Positions 1 through 6,773 of a stretch of DNA of 23,705 nt are shown piece by piece (position 1 is the first letter of the stretch; each line of letters starts with the position of its first letter). Origin of the DNA: CAZYXZ01 sp964651395 (GTDB taxonomy: Bacteria > Actinomycetota > Actinomycetes > BP-191); assembly GCA_964651395.1 (NCBI GenBank), contig CAZYXZ010000051.1, positions 1 through 23,705 of the forward strand, read 5' to 3'. Made by a program: the position numbers and the translations under genes. Under the pieces are notes generated by a model. The model made no database searches. It saw only the letters and a program-made list of their open reading frames with translations, and was not told where the DNA came from.

Positions 1-282
1 GTGCGCTGCGACGCGCTGCTCGTGGACACGATCAGCCGCTCCGACACCTACCCGTACGTCGACGTCCGCGAGGACGACAGCTCGATCGGCCACGAGGCGT
101 CGGTGAGCAAGGTCGGTGAGGCCCAGCTGTTCTACCTGATGAGTCGCGGCATGACCGAGAACGAGGCCATGGCGATGATCGTCCGCGGCTTCGTCGAGCC
201 GATCGCCCGGGAGCTCCCGATGGAGTACGCGCTGGAGCTCAACCGCCTGATCGAGCTCCAGATGGAAGGCGCGGTCGGCTAA
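1..282 (+). CDS. sufB: SufB, Fe-S cluster scaffold subunit (C-terminal part)
   Basis: This is the last 93 residues of SufB, part of the cytoplasmic SufBC2D complex on which Fe-S clusters are built. The gene begins upstream of the window; the GTG at position 1 is an internal valine codon. The fragment holds the conserved core around SRSDTYPYVDVRED, GHEASVSKVGEAQLFYLMSRG and the ending ELNRLIELQMEGAVG. By my alignment to E. coli SufB, Cys3 of the fragment corresponds to Cys405 and Glu32 to Glu434, the residues implicated in cluster assembly at the SufB-SufD interface; the 29-residue spacing between them is identical. The stop lies 2 nt before sufD, so the two are one transcript. A SufR-type regulator often lies upstream of sufB in actinobacteria but is outside this window. 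Confidence 0.95.
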   Translation: MRCDALLVDTISRSDTYPYVDVREDDSSIGHEASVSKVGEAQLFYLMSRGMTENEAMAMIVRGFVEPIARELPMEYALELNRLIELQMEGAVG

Positions 283-284
283 CG

Positions 285-1364
285 ATGCCAACCCTGACCG
301 CGGTCGACCCCGAGTCGATCGCCCTGCCCACGCGGCGCGAGGAAGCGTGGCGGTTCACGCCGCAGGACCGGATCGTGCTGGGCGAACCCGGCAGCGTCAC
401 CGTCGAGCACACCGCGCCGCCCGAGGTCAGCGTCACCGCGGTAGACCGCGACGACCCGCGCTTCGGCGACTTGGTGACCGCCACCGATCGGTACACAGCG
501 CTGGCCCTGGCGCGGTTCCCGCGGGGAACGCTGATCAGCGTTCCCCGCCATGTGACAGCCAGCGAGCCGGTGACGCTGCGCGTGCACGGCGAGGGAGGTA
601 CGGCGTACGGACCCCTCCTGGTCGACGTCGGCGACGGCGCCGCCGTCACCGTGGTCGTCGACCACTCGGGCTCCGGCACCTTTCTCGCCAACGCCGAGTA
701 CCGCGTCGGCGCGGGGGCGTCGCTCACCGTGGTCAGCCTGCAGGACTGGGCGGATGACGCGGTGCACGTCGGCACGCACGCGGCCGAGCTGGGCCGCGAC
801 GCCCGGTTCCGCTCCATCGTCGTGACGCTGGGCGGCGACCTGGTCCGGCTCTCGCCAAGTGTCCGTTTCACCGGGCCGGGTGCCGACGCCGAGCTGCTGG
901 GCCTGTTCTTCGCCGATGAGGGCCAGCACCTCGAGCACCGGCTGCTGGTCGATCACGCCGCACCGCACTGCCGCAGCCGCGTCGTCTACAAGGGTGCGCT
1001 GCAGGGGGAGAAGGCGCACTCGGTCTGGATCGGCGACGTCGTCATCCGCCACGACGCGGTGGGCACGGACAGCTACGAGGTGAACCGCAACCTGGTGCTC
1101 ACCGACGGTGCGCGCGCCGACTCGGTGCCGAACCTCGAGATCGAGACCGGCGAAGTGGCGCATGCCGGCCACGCGTCCGCGACCGGTCGCTTCGACGACC
1201 TCCAGCTCTTCTACCTGCAGTCCCGCGGCATCCCGGCCGACGAGGCGCGCCGGCTCGTGGTGCGGGGCTTCTTCGCCGAGGTGATCGAGCAGATCGCCGT
1301 ACCGGAGCTGCGCGCCCGCCTGGCGCTCGCGATCGAGGACGAGCTCGCGAGGTCGGTGCTGTGA
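285..1364 (+). CDS. sufD: SufD, Fe-S cluster assembly scaffold subunit
   Basis: SufD (359 aa) is the second scaffold subunit of the SufBC2D complex and pairs with SufB through a beta-helix core. The C-terminal half has the family signature: GVEKAHSVW-like GEKAHSVWIGDVVIR at about 241-255, SYEVNRNLVLTDGARADSVPNLEIETGEV at about 263-291, then GHASATGRFDDLQLFYLQSRGI. His296 aligns with E. coli SufD His360, which works with the SufB cysteine at the subunit interface. The ATG at 285 follows the sufB stop by 2 nt and gives a usual actinobacterial length. The final codons overlap the next gene by 4 nt (GTGA). Nothing in the sequence suggests truncation. Confidence 0.93.
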   Translation: MPTLTAVDPESIALPTRREEAWRFTPQDRIVLGEPGSVTVEHTAPPEVSVTAVDRDDPRFGDLVTATDRYTALALARFPRGTLISVPRHVTASEPVTLRVHGEGGTAYGPLLVDVGDGAAVTVVVDHSGSGTFLANAEYRVGAGASLTVVSLQDWADDAVHVGTHAAELGRDARFRSIVVTLGGDLVRLSPSVRFTGPGADAELLGLFFADEGQHLEHRLLVDHAAPHCRSRVVYKGALQGEKAHSVWIGDVVIRHDAVGTDSYEVNRNLVLTDGARADSVPNLEIETGEVAHAGHASATGRFDDLQLFYLQSRGIPADEARRLVVRGFFAEVIEQIAVPELRARLALAIEDELARSVL

Positions 1365-1675
1365 CCTGGGTCCGGGCCTGCGCCGCCGCCGACGTGCCCG
1401 AAGAGGGCGCGGTCAAGGTCGTCCTCGACGGGCGCGCCGTCTGCGTGGCGCGCAGCGGTGGCAGCTTCTATGCGCTCGACGACGTCTGCTCGCACGCGGA
1501 GGTGTCGCTCTCCGACGGCGACGTCGAGGACGGCACCGTCGAGTGCTGGCTCCACGGCTCGCGCTTCGACCTGTCCACGGGGCGGCCCACCGGCTTGCCC
1601 GCCACACAGCCAGTCCCCGTCTACGCCGTCAAGCACGACGGCGACGACGTTCTCGTCTCTGTTGAGGAGTCCTGA
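1361..1675 (+). CDS. Rieske-type [2Fe-2S] ferredoxin in the suf operon
   Basis: A 104-aa single-domain Rieske protein of the kind annotated as non-haem iron oxygenase ferredoxin subunit. The cluster ligands are Cys43-x-His45 and Cys62-x-x-His65 (CSH and CWLH), with the usual spacing; the segment HGSRFDLSTGRP follows the second pair as in bona fide Rieske ferredoxins. The GTG start overlaps the sufD stop (GTGA) and the stop is 2 nt before sufC, so it is translationally embedded between sufD and sufC. No oxygenase partner is present. The position implies a role in electron supply to cluster assembly, or a cluster recipient, but this is inferred from context; the family itself does not tell. I recall the same gene order in other actinobacteria. 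Confidence 0.9.
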   Translation: MTWVRACAAADVPEEGAVKVVLDGRAVCVARSGGSFYALDDVCSHAEVSLSDGDVEDGTVECWLHGSRFDLSTGRPTGLPATQPVPVYAVKHDGDDVLVSVEES

Positions 1676-1677
1676 GC

Positions 1678-2439
1678 ATGGCCACCCTGGAAGTCCGCGA
1701 CCTGCACGTCAACGTGGAGGACACCGAGATCCTGCGCGGTGTCGACCTGACGGTGCGGGCCGGCGAGACGCACGCGCTCATGGGTCCCAACGGCTCCGGC
1801 AAGTCCACGCTCGCCTATGCGGTGGCGGGGCACCCGAAGTACACCGTCACGGCGGGCAGCGTGAGCTTCGACGGTCGGGACGTGCTCGCGATGTCGGTCG
1901 ACGAGCGTGCGCGCGCCGGGCTGTTCCTGGCCATGCAGTACCCGGTCGAGGTGCCCGGCGTGTCGGTGAGCAACTTCCTGCGCACCTCGGTGACCGCCGT
2001 CCGCGGCGAAGCCCCGAAGCTCCGGTTGTGGGTGAAGGAGCTCAAGGCGGCCATGGCGGCGCTGGACATGGACCCGACGTTCGCCGAGCGCAGCGTCAAC
2101 GAGGGCTTTTCCGGCGGTGAGAAGAAGCGGCACGAGATCCTGCAGCTCGAGCTGCTCCAGCCGGCCATCGCGATCCTCGACGAGACCGACTCCGGCCTCG
2201 ATGTCGACGCTCTCCGCGTCGTCAGCGAGGGAGTCAACCGCGTGCAGGCGACCGGGACGACCGGCACGCTGCTGATCACCCACTACACGCGGATCCTGCG
2301 CTACATCGCGCCGCAGTTCGTGCACGTCATGTTCGACGGGCGGATCGTCCAGGAGGGCGGGCCGGAGCTCGCCCAGGTGCTCGAGGACAAGGGCTACGAG
2401 CACCTCCGGCCGGCCGGGACCTCCGCACCGGTGTCGTGA
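1678..2439 (+). CDS. sufC: SufC, ATPase of the SUF Fe-S assembly complex
   Basis: SufC (253 aa) is an ABC-type ATPase that is cytoplasmic and drives conformational change in SufBD rather than transport. Walker A is GPNGSGKST at residues 36-44, the ABC signature FSGGE at 144-148 within the SufC-typical NEGFSGGEKKRHEILQ, Walker B ends in ILDETDSGLD at about 166-175, and the H-loop is His202. The run DETDSGLDVDAL is characteristic of SufC as opposed to transporter ATPases. The ATG at 1678 lies 2 nt after the ferredoxin stop with an AGGAGT-like ribosome site just upstream. Its TGA overlaps the sufS ATG by one base. Confidence 0.97.
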   Translation: MATLEVRDLHVNVEDTEILRGVDLTVRAGETHALMGPNGSGKSTLAYAVAGHPKYTVTAGSVSFDGRDVLAMSVDERARAGLFLAMQYPVEVPGVSVSNFLRTSVTAVRGEAPKLRLWVKELKAAMAALDMDPTFAERSVNEGFSGGEKKRHEILQLELLQPAIAILDETDSGLDVDALRVVSEGVNRVQATGTTGTLLITHYTRILRYIAPQFVHVMFDGRIVQEGGPELAQVLEDKGYEHLRPAGTSAPVS

Positions 2440-3689
2440 TGACGCTCGACGTCGCCCGCGTCCGCAAGGACTTCCCGATCCTCACCAGGGAGGTGAACGG
2501 GAAGCCGCTGGTCTACCTCGACAGCGCCGCGAGCTCGCAGAAGCCGGCCGCGGTCCTGGAGGCGATGCAGGACTACTACGAGCTGCACCACGCGAACGTG
2601 CACCGCGGCATCTATGTGCTGGCCGAAGAGGCCACCGCCCTCTACGAGGGCGCGCGGGACGCCGTGGCCGGGTTCCTCAACGCGCCGGACCGGTCCGAGG
2701 TGGTGTTCACGAAGAACTCCACGGAGGCGCTCAACCTCGTCGCGCGGAGCCTGGGCGACGCTCGCGCCGGTTCCGGCCTGGAGCTCGGTCCGGGCGACGA
2801 GATCCTCGTCACGGAGATGGAGCACCACTCCAACCTCGTGCCCTGGCAGATGCTCGCGGAACGCTCCGGGGCCACGCTGCGGTGGATCGGGCTGACCGAC
2901 GAGGGCCGGCTCGATCTCAGCGACCTCGATCAGCTGCTGAACGAGCGCACGCGGATCGTCTCCTTCGTGCACCAGAGCAACATCCTGGGCACGGTGAACC
3001 CCGTCGAGACCATCGTGCGCCGAGCGCGCGAGGTCGGAGCGCTGGTCTGCCTGGACGCGTCGCAGTCGGTTCCCCATGCGGCGGTCGACGTCCGGGCTCT
3101 GGGTGTCGACTTCCTAGCCTGCACCGGCCACAAGATGCTCGGGCCCACCGGCATCGGGGTGCTGTGGGGGCGACGGGAGCTGCTCGACCGGCTGCCACCG
3201 TTCCTCGGTGGCGGCGAGATGATCGAAGTCGTCCAGATGACCGGCTCGACGTACGCCGAGCCGCCGCACAAGTTCGAGGCCGGCACGCCGATGGTGGCCG
3301 AGGCGGTCGGGCTGGCTGCGGCCGTGACCTACCTGTCGGAGATCGGCATGGACGCGGTCGCGGCGCACGAGCAGCAGCTGACGGCGTACGCCCTCGAATC
3401 TCTGCAGTCCGTCGCCGGCGTGCGCATCCTCGGGCCCGCCGTGCCGGTCGACCGCGGTGGGGCAGTCAGCTTCGCGCTCGGCGAACTGCACCCGCACGAC
3501 GTGGGGCAGGTGCTCGACGAGCTCGGCATCGCGGTCCGCGTGGGACAGCACTGCGCCGCACCAGTCTGCCGGCGCCTCGGCGTGCCGGCGACCACGCGCG
3601 CCTCGTTCTACCTGTACACGACGGCGGAGGAGATCGACGCGTTGGTCGCCGGTCTCGAGCACGTGAAGAGGTTCTTCCGTGCAGCTTGA
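2439..3689 (+). CDS. sufS: SufS, group II cysteine desulfurase
   Basis: SufS (416 aa) is a PLP enzyme that takes sulfur from L-cysteine as a persulfide and passes it to SufU. The PLP-binding lysine is Lys232 in TGHKMLGPTGIG; the active-site cysteine is Cys372 in RVGQHCAAP. The conserved EMEHHSNLVPW near residues 127-137 and the ASQSVPH segment near 207-213 contact PLP in this family. The ATG at 2439 overlaps the sufC stop as TGATG; a GTG directly before it at 2436 is an equally open alternative. The 3' end overlaps sufU by 11 nt. Partnering with SufU rather than SufE is the pattern of Gram-positive and actinobacterial SUF systems. Confidence 0.96.
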   Translation: MTLDVARVRKDFPILTREVNGKPLVYLDSAASSQKPAAVLEAMQDYYELHHANVHRGIYVLAEEATALYEGARDAVAGFLNAPDRSEVVFTKNSTEALNLVARSLGDARAGSGLELGPGDEILVTEMEHHSNLVPWQMLAERSGATLRWIGLTDEGRLDLSDLDQLLNERTRIVSFVHQSNILGTVNPVETIVRRAREVGALVCLDASQSVPHAAVDVRALGVDFLACTGHKMLGPTGIGVLWGRRELLDRLPPFLGGGEMIEVVQMTGSTYAEPPHKFEAGTPMVAEAVGLAAAVTYLSEIGMDAVAAHEQQLTAYALESLQSVAGVRILGPAVPVDRGGAVSFALGELHPHDVGQVLDELGIAVRVGQHCAAPVCRRLGVPATTRASFYLYTTAEEIDALVAGLEHVKRFFRAA

Positions 3690-4122
3690 GTCGATGTACC
3701 AGGAGATCATCCTCGACCACTACCGCGACCCACATCACAAGGGACTGCGCGAGCCGTTCGACCGCGAGGTGCACCACGTGAACCCGACCTGCGGGGACGA
3801 GGTGACCCTGCGGGTGAAGCTGAACGGCGACGTGGTGCAGGACGTCTCGTACGCGAGCACGGGCTGCTCCATCTCCCAGGCATCCGCCTCGGTGATGAGC
3901 GACCTCGTGATCGGACGCACCGTCACCGACGCCATGTCGCTGGCGGAGGAGTTCACGCAGCTCATGCATGGGCAGGGCAAGGTCGAGCCCGACGAGGATC
4001 GGCTCGAGGACGCGGTGGCATTCGCCGGCGTCGCGCGCTTCCCCGCGCGTGTGAAGTGCGCACTGTTGTCGTGGATGGCGTGGAAAGACGCCACCGCCCA
4101 GACCCTGGAGGCCGCAGGATGA
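3679..4122 (+). CDS. sufU: SufU, zinc-dependent sulfur acceptor for SufS
   Basis: SufU (147 aa) receives persulfide sulfur from SufS in a zinc-assisted exchange. The zinc and sulfur-transfer residues are all present: Cys38 and Asp40 (PTCGDE), Cys63 (TGCSISQASASVM) and Cys127 (VKCALLSW), closely matching the spacing of Cys41/Asp43/Cys66/Cys128 in Bacillus subtilis SufU. The insert between Cys63 and Cys127 separates SufU from IscU scaffolds. The GTG at 3679 gives the N-terminus MQLESMYQEIILDHYRDP, as expected for the family, and overlaps sufS by 11 nt; an in-frame ATG at 3694 would remove five residues. The stop overlaps the sufT ATG (ATGA). Confidence 0.95.
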   Translation: MQLESMYQEIILDHYRDPHHKGLREPFDREVHHVNPTCGDEVTLRVKLNGDVVQDVSYASTGCSISQASASVMSDLVIGRTVTDAMSLAEEFTQLMHGQGKVEPDEDRLEDAVAFAGVARFPARVKCALLSWMAWKDATAQTLEAAG

Positions 4123-4436
4123 GTGGACAGGCGAGTCTCGCGGACCTGACCGAGGCGATGCGCGACGTGGTCGACCCGGAGCTCGGCATCAATGTCGTCG
4201 ACCTCGGCCTGGTCTACGGCATCAGCCTGGGCGAGGACAACGTGGCCACCATCGACATGACGCTGACGTCGGCGGCCTGCCCGCTCACTGACGTCATCGA
4301 GGACCAGACCCGCGCGGCACTGTCGCCGCTGGTCGCCGACTTCAAGATCAACTGGGTCTGGATGCCGCCGTGGGGCCCCGACAAGATCACCGACGACGGC
4401 CGCGAGCAGCTGCAGGCCCTCGGCTTCAACATCTGA
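4119..4436 (+). CDS. sufT: SufT-like MIP18/DUF59 Fe-S maturation factor
   Basis: A 105-aa protein of the MIP18 (DUF59) family, which acts as an auxiliary factor in loading Fe-S clusters onto client proteins. It shows the family hallmarks VVDPELGINVVDLGLVY at residues 17-33 and TLTSAACPLTD at 48-58 with the conserved Cys54; the C-terminal half has WMPPWGPDKIT. The ATG at 4119 overlaps the sufU stop, which places it as the last gene of the operon. Longer in-frame readings from 4056 run into sufU and are not needed. Its stop is only 8 nt from the stop of the convergent membrane gene. Confidence 0.88.
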   Translation: MSGQASLADLTEAMRDVVDPELGINVVDLGLVYGISLGEDNVATIDMTLTSAACPLTDVIEDQTRAALSPLVADFKINWVWMPPWGPDKITDDGREQLQALGFNI

Positions 4437-4444
4437 GCCGGGGG

Positions 4445-5749
4445 CTACCAGGCGGAGCGCAGCACCGACTCGATGACGATCGCGGCGGCGGCGCCGACCG
4501 CGAGCAGCAAGGGTGAGGGCGCCACGCCGTCGTCACCCCCGCGCGGAGCCACGACCGGCACCAGCAGCCACGGGAAGAACGGCAGCCAGCTCCGCTCCAC
4601 CTCGCCGCGTGACAGGCCGCTCCCCACGGCGAACCCCACACCGAGCAGTGCGCCGATGACGAACGGCCAGGCCGGCGTCCGGGAGAGCCGCCGGGCGGCG
4701 GTGACGATCAGCGGCCCGCACGCGATGACCAGCAGCACCAGGTCGAGGAAGGCCCAGAGCAGCCAGCTCCGGTGCGGGCCGATCCGCAGCGACCAGTCCT
4801 CCTGCGCGGCGGTCAGCCCGTCCGGCCAGACGAAGCCCATGACCCGGGCGATGCCGATGGGGATGAGGGCGCCGAGCCCCAGCAACGCGATCGTCGTCCC
4901 GCGCCGACGCTGGTAGCAGACGAGCAGCGGGATCACGCCGAGCCAACCGGCCGAGTACGAGAACAGGGTGGCCAGGCCGAGCAGCGCGCCGGCGGCGATC
5001 GGCCAGTGCGGTCGCCGGCCTGGTTCGCTCGCCACCACTCCGGCCGCCACGAACGCCGCGGTGAGCGCTGCGACGACGCCGTCCATGCTCACCGCGACCC
5101 AGACGGCGTACGGCGCCAGCACCAGCGCCGGCAGCAGCCTGCGTGCCGCGCGCTCGCCCAGCACGGAACGCACCGCGATCGCGGCACACGGCACCGCGAG
5201 ACAGCCGAGCAGTGTGAGGACGAGACCGAGCGTGAGCGGGCGCACGACACCCGCCGAGCGCAGCACCCAGAGCAGGACGGTCGGGGCCGGTGGGTGCGTG
5301 CGGGTGGCGACGCTGTACTCCTCGGCCCGGTCCACGAACGTCTCGACGAACCGGACCGGACCGGCGTCCACGGCGGCGATGTCGGCGGCGTACTCCTCGA
5401 GGCCGGAGACCGGGCCGGCCAACCCGTTGCCGCCGTCCACCAGGGCCAGGGAGACGGCCCAGAGCGCGTTCGCGACGTAGGCGGTGACGAGCACGCCGCG
5501 CCAGCTGAGTCGGTCGGCCAGACCCGTGCGTACGCCGGCCAGCACCAGCACCGCGACAAGCGGGGCGAGCAGCGTGCCGACCTCGACCTTGAACCGGTAC
5601 TCGCCGGTGAACGGAGCTCCGGTGACGCCGACCTTCGCGGCGGCGCCGACGGCCACCGCAGTGACGAGCAGGCCGGCCGCGACGACCAGCAACCAGCAGA
5701 CGGCATCTCGTGCTGCCCATTCGCGGACGGCCACGCGAGGGGTCTGCAC
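4445..5749 (-). CDS. Multi-pass membrane protein, possibly GT-C-like
   Basis: A 434-aa integral membrane protein with roughly ten hydrophobic segments, including residues about 17-38, 57-72, 84-104, 171-193, 206-221, 226-242, 250-275, 286-306, 328-352 and 361-377. Soluble loops carry two recognisable features: THPPAP at 151-156 after a long extracytoplasmic stretch (about 106-150), and GEVERSWLPFFPWLLVP at about 382-398. HPPG-like loops and an E-R-x-W-L motif recur in actinobacterial membrane proteins of the GT-C glycosyltransferase type, so a lipid-linked sugar transferase is possible, but I cannot identify a catalytic residue with confidence. The GTG start sits 6 nt after a TAnnnT box, consistent with a leaderless message. 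It converges on sufT. Confidence 0.78.
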   Translation of the reverse strand: MQTPRVAVREWAARDAVCWLLVVAAGLLVTAVAVGAAAKVGVTGAPFTGEYRFKVEVGTLLAPLVAVLVLAGVRTGLADRLSWRGVLVTAYVANALWAVSLALVDGGNGLAGPVSGLEEYAADIAAVDAGPVRFVETFVDRAEEYSVATRTHPPAPTVLLWVLRSAGVVRPLTLGLVLTLLGCLAVPCAAIAVRSVLGERAARRLLPALVLAPYAVWVAVSMDGVVAALTAAFVAAGVVASEPGRRPHWPIAAGALLGLATLFSYSAGWLGVIPLLVCYQRRRGTTIALLGLGALIPIGIARVMGFVWPDGLTAAQEDWSLRIGPHRSWLLWAFLDLVLLVIACGPLIVTAARRLSRTPAWPFVIGALLGVGFAVGSGLSRGEVERSWLPFFPWLLVPVVAPRGGDDGVAPSPLLLAVGAAAAIVIESVLRSAW

Positions 5750-5755
5750 GGCGCC

Positions 5756-5783
5756 ACCGTAGCGAACTACGGCCGGTGGTCAG
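5756..5783 (-). promoter_or_regulatory. Possible leaderless promoter of the membrane gene
   Basis: On the minus strand, CTGACC (5783-5778), a 16-nt spacer and TACGGT (5761-5756) resemble an actinobacterial sigma-A promoter. Only six bases separate the -10 box from the GTG start codon at 5749, so transcription would begin at or beside the start codon. The match is modest and the call depends on that spacing. Confidence 0.3.
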
Positions 5784-5858
5784 CGCCGGTGGACTGCGGC
5801 ATGATCCGGATGACGCCGGCACACCAGAAGCCGGCTCGTGCGCAACGGGAGGCCCACG

Positions 5859-6074
5859 GTGGCGGACGCCTTGAAGAAGGGCAGCCGGGTCACCGGCGCC
5901 GAGCGCGACAAGCTGGCCGCGGATCTGCGTCGCAAGTACGACGGTGGCGCGAGCATTCGTGCACTCGCACAGAGCTCGAACCGCTCCTACGGATTCGTGC
6001 ATCGAATCCTCAGCGAGTCGGGTACGACATTGCGCGGACGCGGTGGTGCGACGCGCGGCAAGGCGAAGCGCTGA
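5859..6074 (+). CDS. Small basic helix-turn-helix protein
   Basis: A 71-aa basic protein with a helix-turn-helix at about residues 31-52 (GASIRALAQSSNRSYGFVHRIL), followed by a Gly/Arg/Lys-rich tail GRGGATRGKAKR that could bind nucleic acid non-specifically. I recognise it as a conserved short actinobacterial protein usually annotated only as a helix-turn-helix domain protein; no target is known to me. The GTG at 5859 is chosen because GGGAGG lies six bases upstream (5847-5852); an in-frame GTG at 5838 has no such site and adds seven unlikely residues. The gene is divergent from the membrane protein and lies 227 nt upstream of another very basic DNA-binding-type protein. Confidence 0.8.
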   Translation: MADALKKGSRVTGAERDKLAADLRRKYDGGASIRALAQSSNRSYGFVHRILSESGTTLRGRGGATRGKAKR

Positions 6075-6262
6075 CGTCGTCGCGTACTGCAATGCACGCG
6101 CACATGACGTCGCGCACGTCGCTACACGTTGCACTGGGTGCGTTTTAATCGTCGTTCAACGGGCACGCGCAACGAAGAGTTGCGTGATGGGCGGTCATGC
6201 CGATGAAAAAAAAGTCGTTTCGGTTGCGCGACTTGATGCGTGCACACGGTCATCATGTTCGG

Positions 6263-6286
6263 CAAGGAGACATTCGGTCTCCCTTG
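6263..6286 (+). promoter_or_regulatory. Leader hairpin before the H1-like gene
   Basis: An inverted repeat, CAAGGAGAC - ATTCG - GTCTCCCTTG, gives a 9-bp stem with a single bulged C and a five-base loop. It ends five bases before the AGGAGG ribosome site (6291-6296) of the next gene. The surrounding 6075-6301 interval is much richer in A+T than its neighbours (for example eight consecutive A at 6205-6212) and its in-frame codons lack the G/C third-position bias, so it looks like an untranslated leader. The hairpin could affect message stability or ribosome access; no function is demonstrated. Confidence 0.45.
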
Positions 6287-6301
6287 GTCGAGGAGGAAGC
6301 G

Positions 6302-6682
6302 GTGCCCGTAGCGGCAAAGAAGGCGGCGAAGAAGACCGCCAGGAAGCCGGCGGCGAAGAAGTCCGCCGCCAAGAAGCCGGCGAAGAAGGCAGCAGCGAAG
6401 AAGCGCGTTGCCGCCAAGAAGCCGGCGAAGAAGGCAGCGAAGAAGACCGCTGCCAAGAAGCCTGCCGCCAAGAAGGCCGCGAAGAAGCCGGCCAAGAAGG
6501 CAGCGGCGAAGAAGCGTCCTGCGAAGAAGGCCGCGAAGAAGACCACTGCGGCACGCAAGCCTGCGAAGAAGGCCGCCAAGAAGGCCGCGAAGAAGCCGGC
6601 CAAGAAGGCAGCTGCCAAGAAGCCGGCCAAGAAGGCCGCCGCGAAGAAGCGTCCTGCGAAGAAGGCCGCGAAGAAGAAGTAG
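6302..6682 (+). CDS. Lys/Ala-rich histone H1-like protein
   Basis: A 126-aa protein made of only eight amino-acid types (K, A, P, R, T, S, V, M), with no acidic, aromatic or cysteine residues. It consists of repeating KKAAKK, KKPAKK and AAAKKR blocks, resembling the C-terminal tail of mycobacterial HupB and eukaryotic or bacterial histone H1-like proteins, but with no folded HU domain attached. It should be disordered and bind DNA or RNA electrostatically; a nucleoid role is inferred. The GTG at 6302 is preceded at five bases by AGGAGG (6291-6296), a near-ideal ribosome site. An in-frame ATG at 6197 would add 35 residues, but that stretch has non-coding codon use. A strong terminator follows, so it is probably transcribed alone or with the upstream HTH gene. 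Confidence 0.85.
   Translation: MPVAAKKAAKKTARKPAAKKSAAKKPAKKAAAKKRVAAKKPAKKAAKKTAAKKPAAKKAAKKPAKKAAAKKRPAKKAAKKTTAARKPAKKAAKKAAKKPAKKAAAKKPAKKAAAKKRPAKKAAKKK
6506..6676 (+). repeat. 36-bp exact direct repeat within the H1-like gene
   Basis: The same 36 bases, beginning GCGAAGAAGCGTCCTGCG, occur at 6506-6541 and 6641-6676, exactly 135 bp (45 codons) apart and therefore in frame. Recombination between the copies would delete or add 45 codons without a frameshift. Many shorter imperfect copies of the AAGAAGCCGGC/GAAGAAGGC units fill the rest of the gene. Confidence 0.85.
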
Positions 6683-6692
6683 CACGACCTTT

Positions 6693-6730
6693 CATGAGGG
6701 CCGCACCCACGGGTGCGGCCCTCATGCTTT
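6693..6730 (+). terminator. Intrinsic terminator after the H1-like gene
   Basis: CATGAGGGCCGCACCC (6693-6708) pairs perfectly with GGGTGCGGCCCTCATG (6711-6726); with steric relaxation of the tip this is a stem of about 14-15 bp and a four-base loop. CTTT follows at once and AAAGGTCG reads in front on the other strand, as usual in GC-rich genomes where the T tract is short. It lies 10 nt past the H1-like stop and separates that gene from the crotonase operon. Confidence 0.85.
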
Positions 6731-6773
6731 GTCCGGGCATGATGGGGCGCAGTCCGGAGGAGAGGGAACGCAG

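Noticed and set aside
4437..4452. AGCC-GGG-GGCT hairpin between sufT and the membrane gene as a bidirectional terminator.
   Set aside because: The stem is only four base pairs and there is no T tract on either side.
4772..6148. A 458-codon plus-strand open frame over the membrane-protein gene.
   Set aside because: Its product is highly polar and compositionally biased (Arg/Gln/Glu/Asp), while the opposite strand encodes regular membrane helices. It also runs over the HTH gene in another frame.
6197..6301. Alternative ATG start adding 35 residues to the H1-like protein.
   Set aside because: The codons have many A/T third positions unlike any neighbour, there is no good ribosome site, and AGGAGG sits five bases before GTG 6302.
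6302..6682. Repeated DNA that could be mistaken for a CRISPR array or minisatellite.
   Set aside because: The repeats are codon-based Lys/Ala/Pro units in a continuous reading frame without unique spacers of constant length.
6408..6773. Upstream in-frame extension of the crotonase through the H1-like gene.
   Set aside because: It reads Pro/Arg repeats from the shadow frame of the Lys/Ala gene and crosses the terminator; GTG 6774 has a suitable ribosome site.
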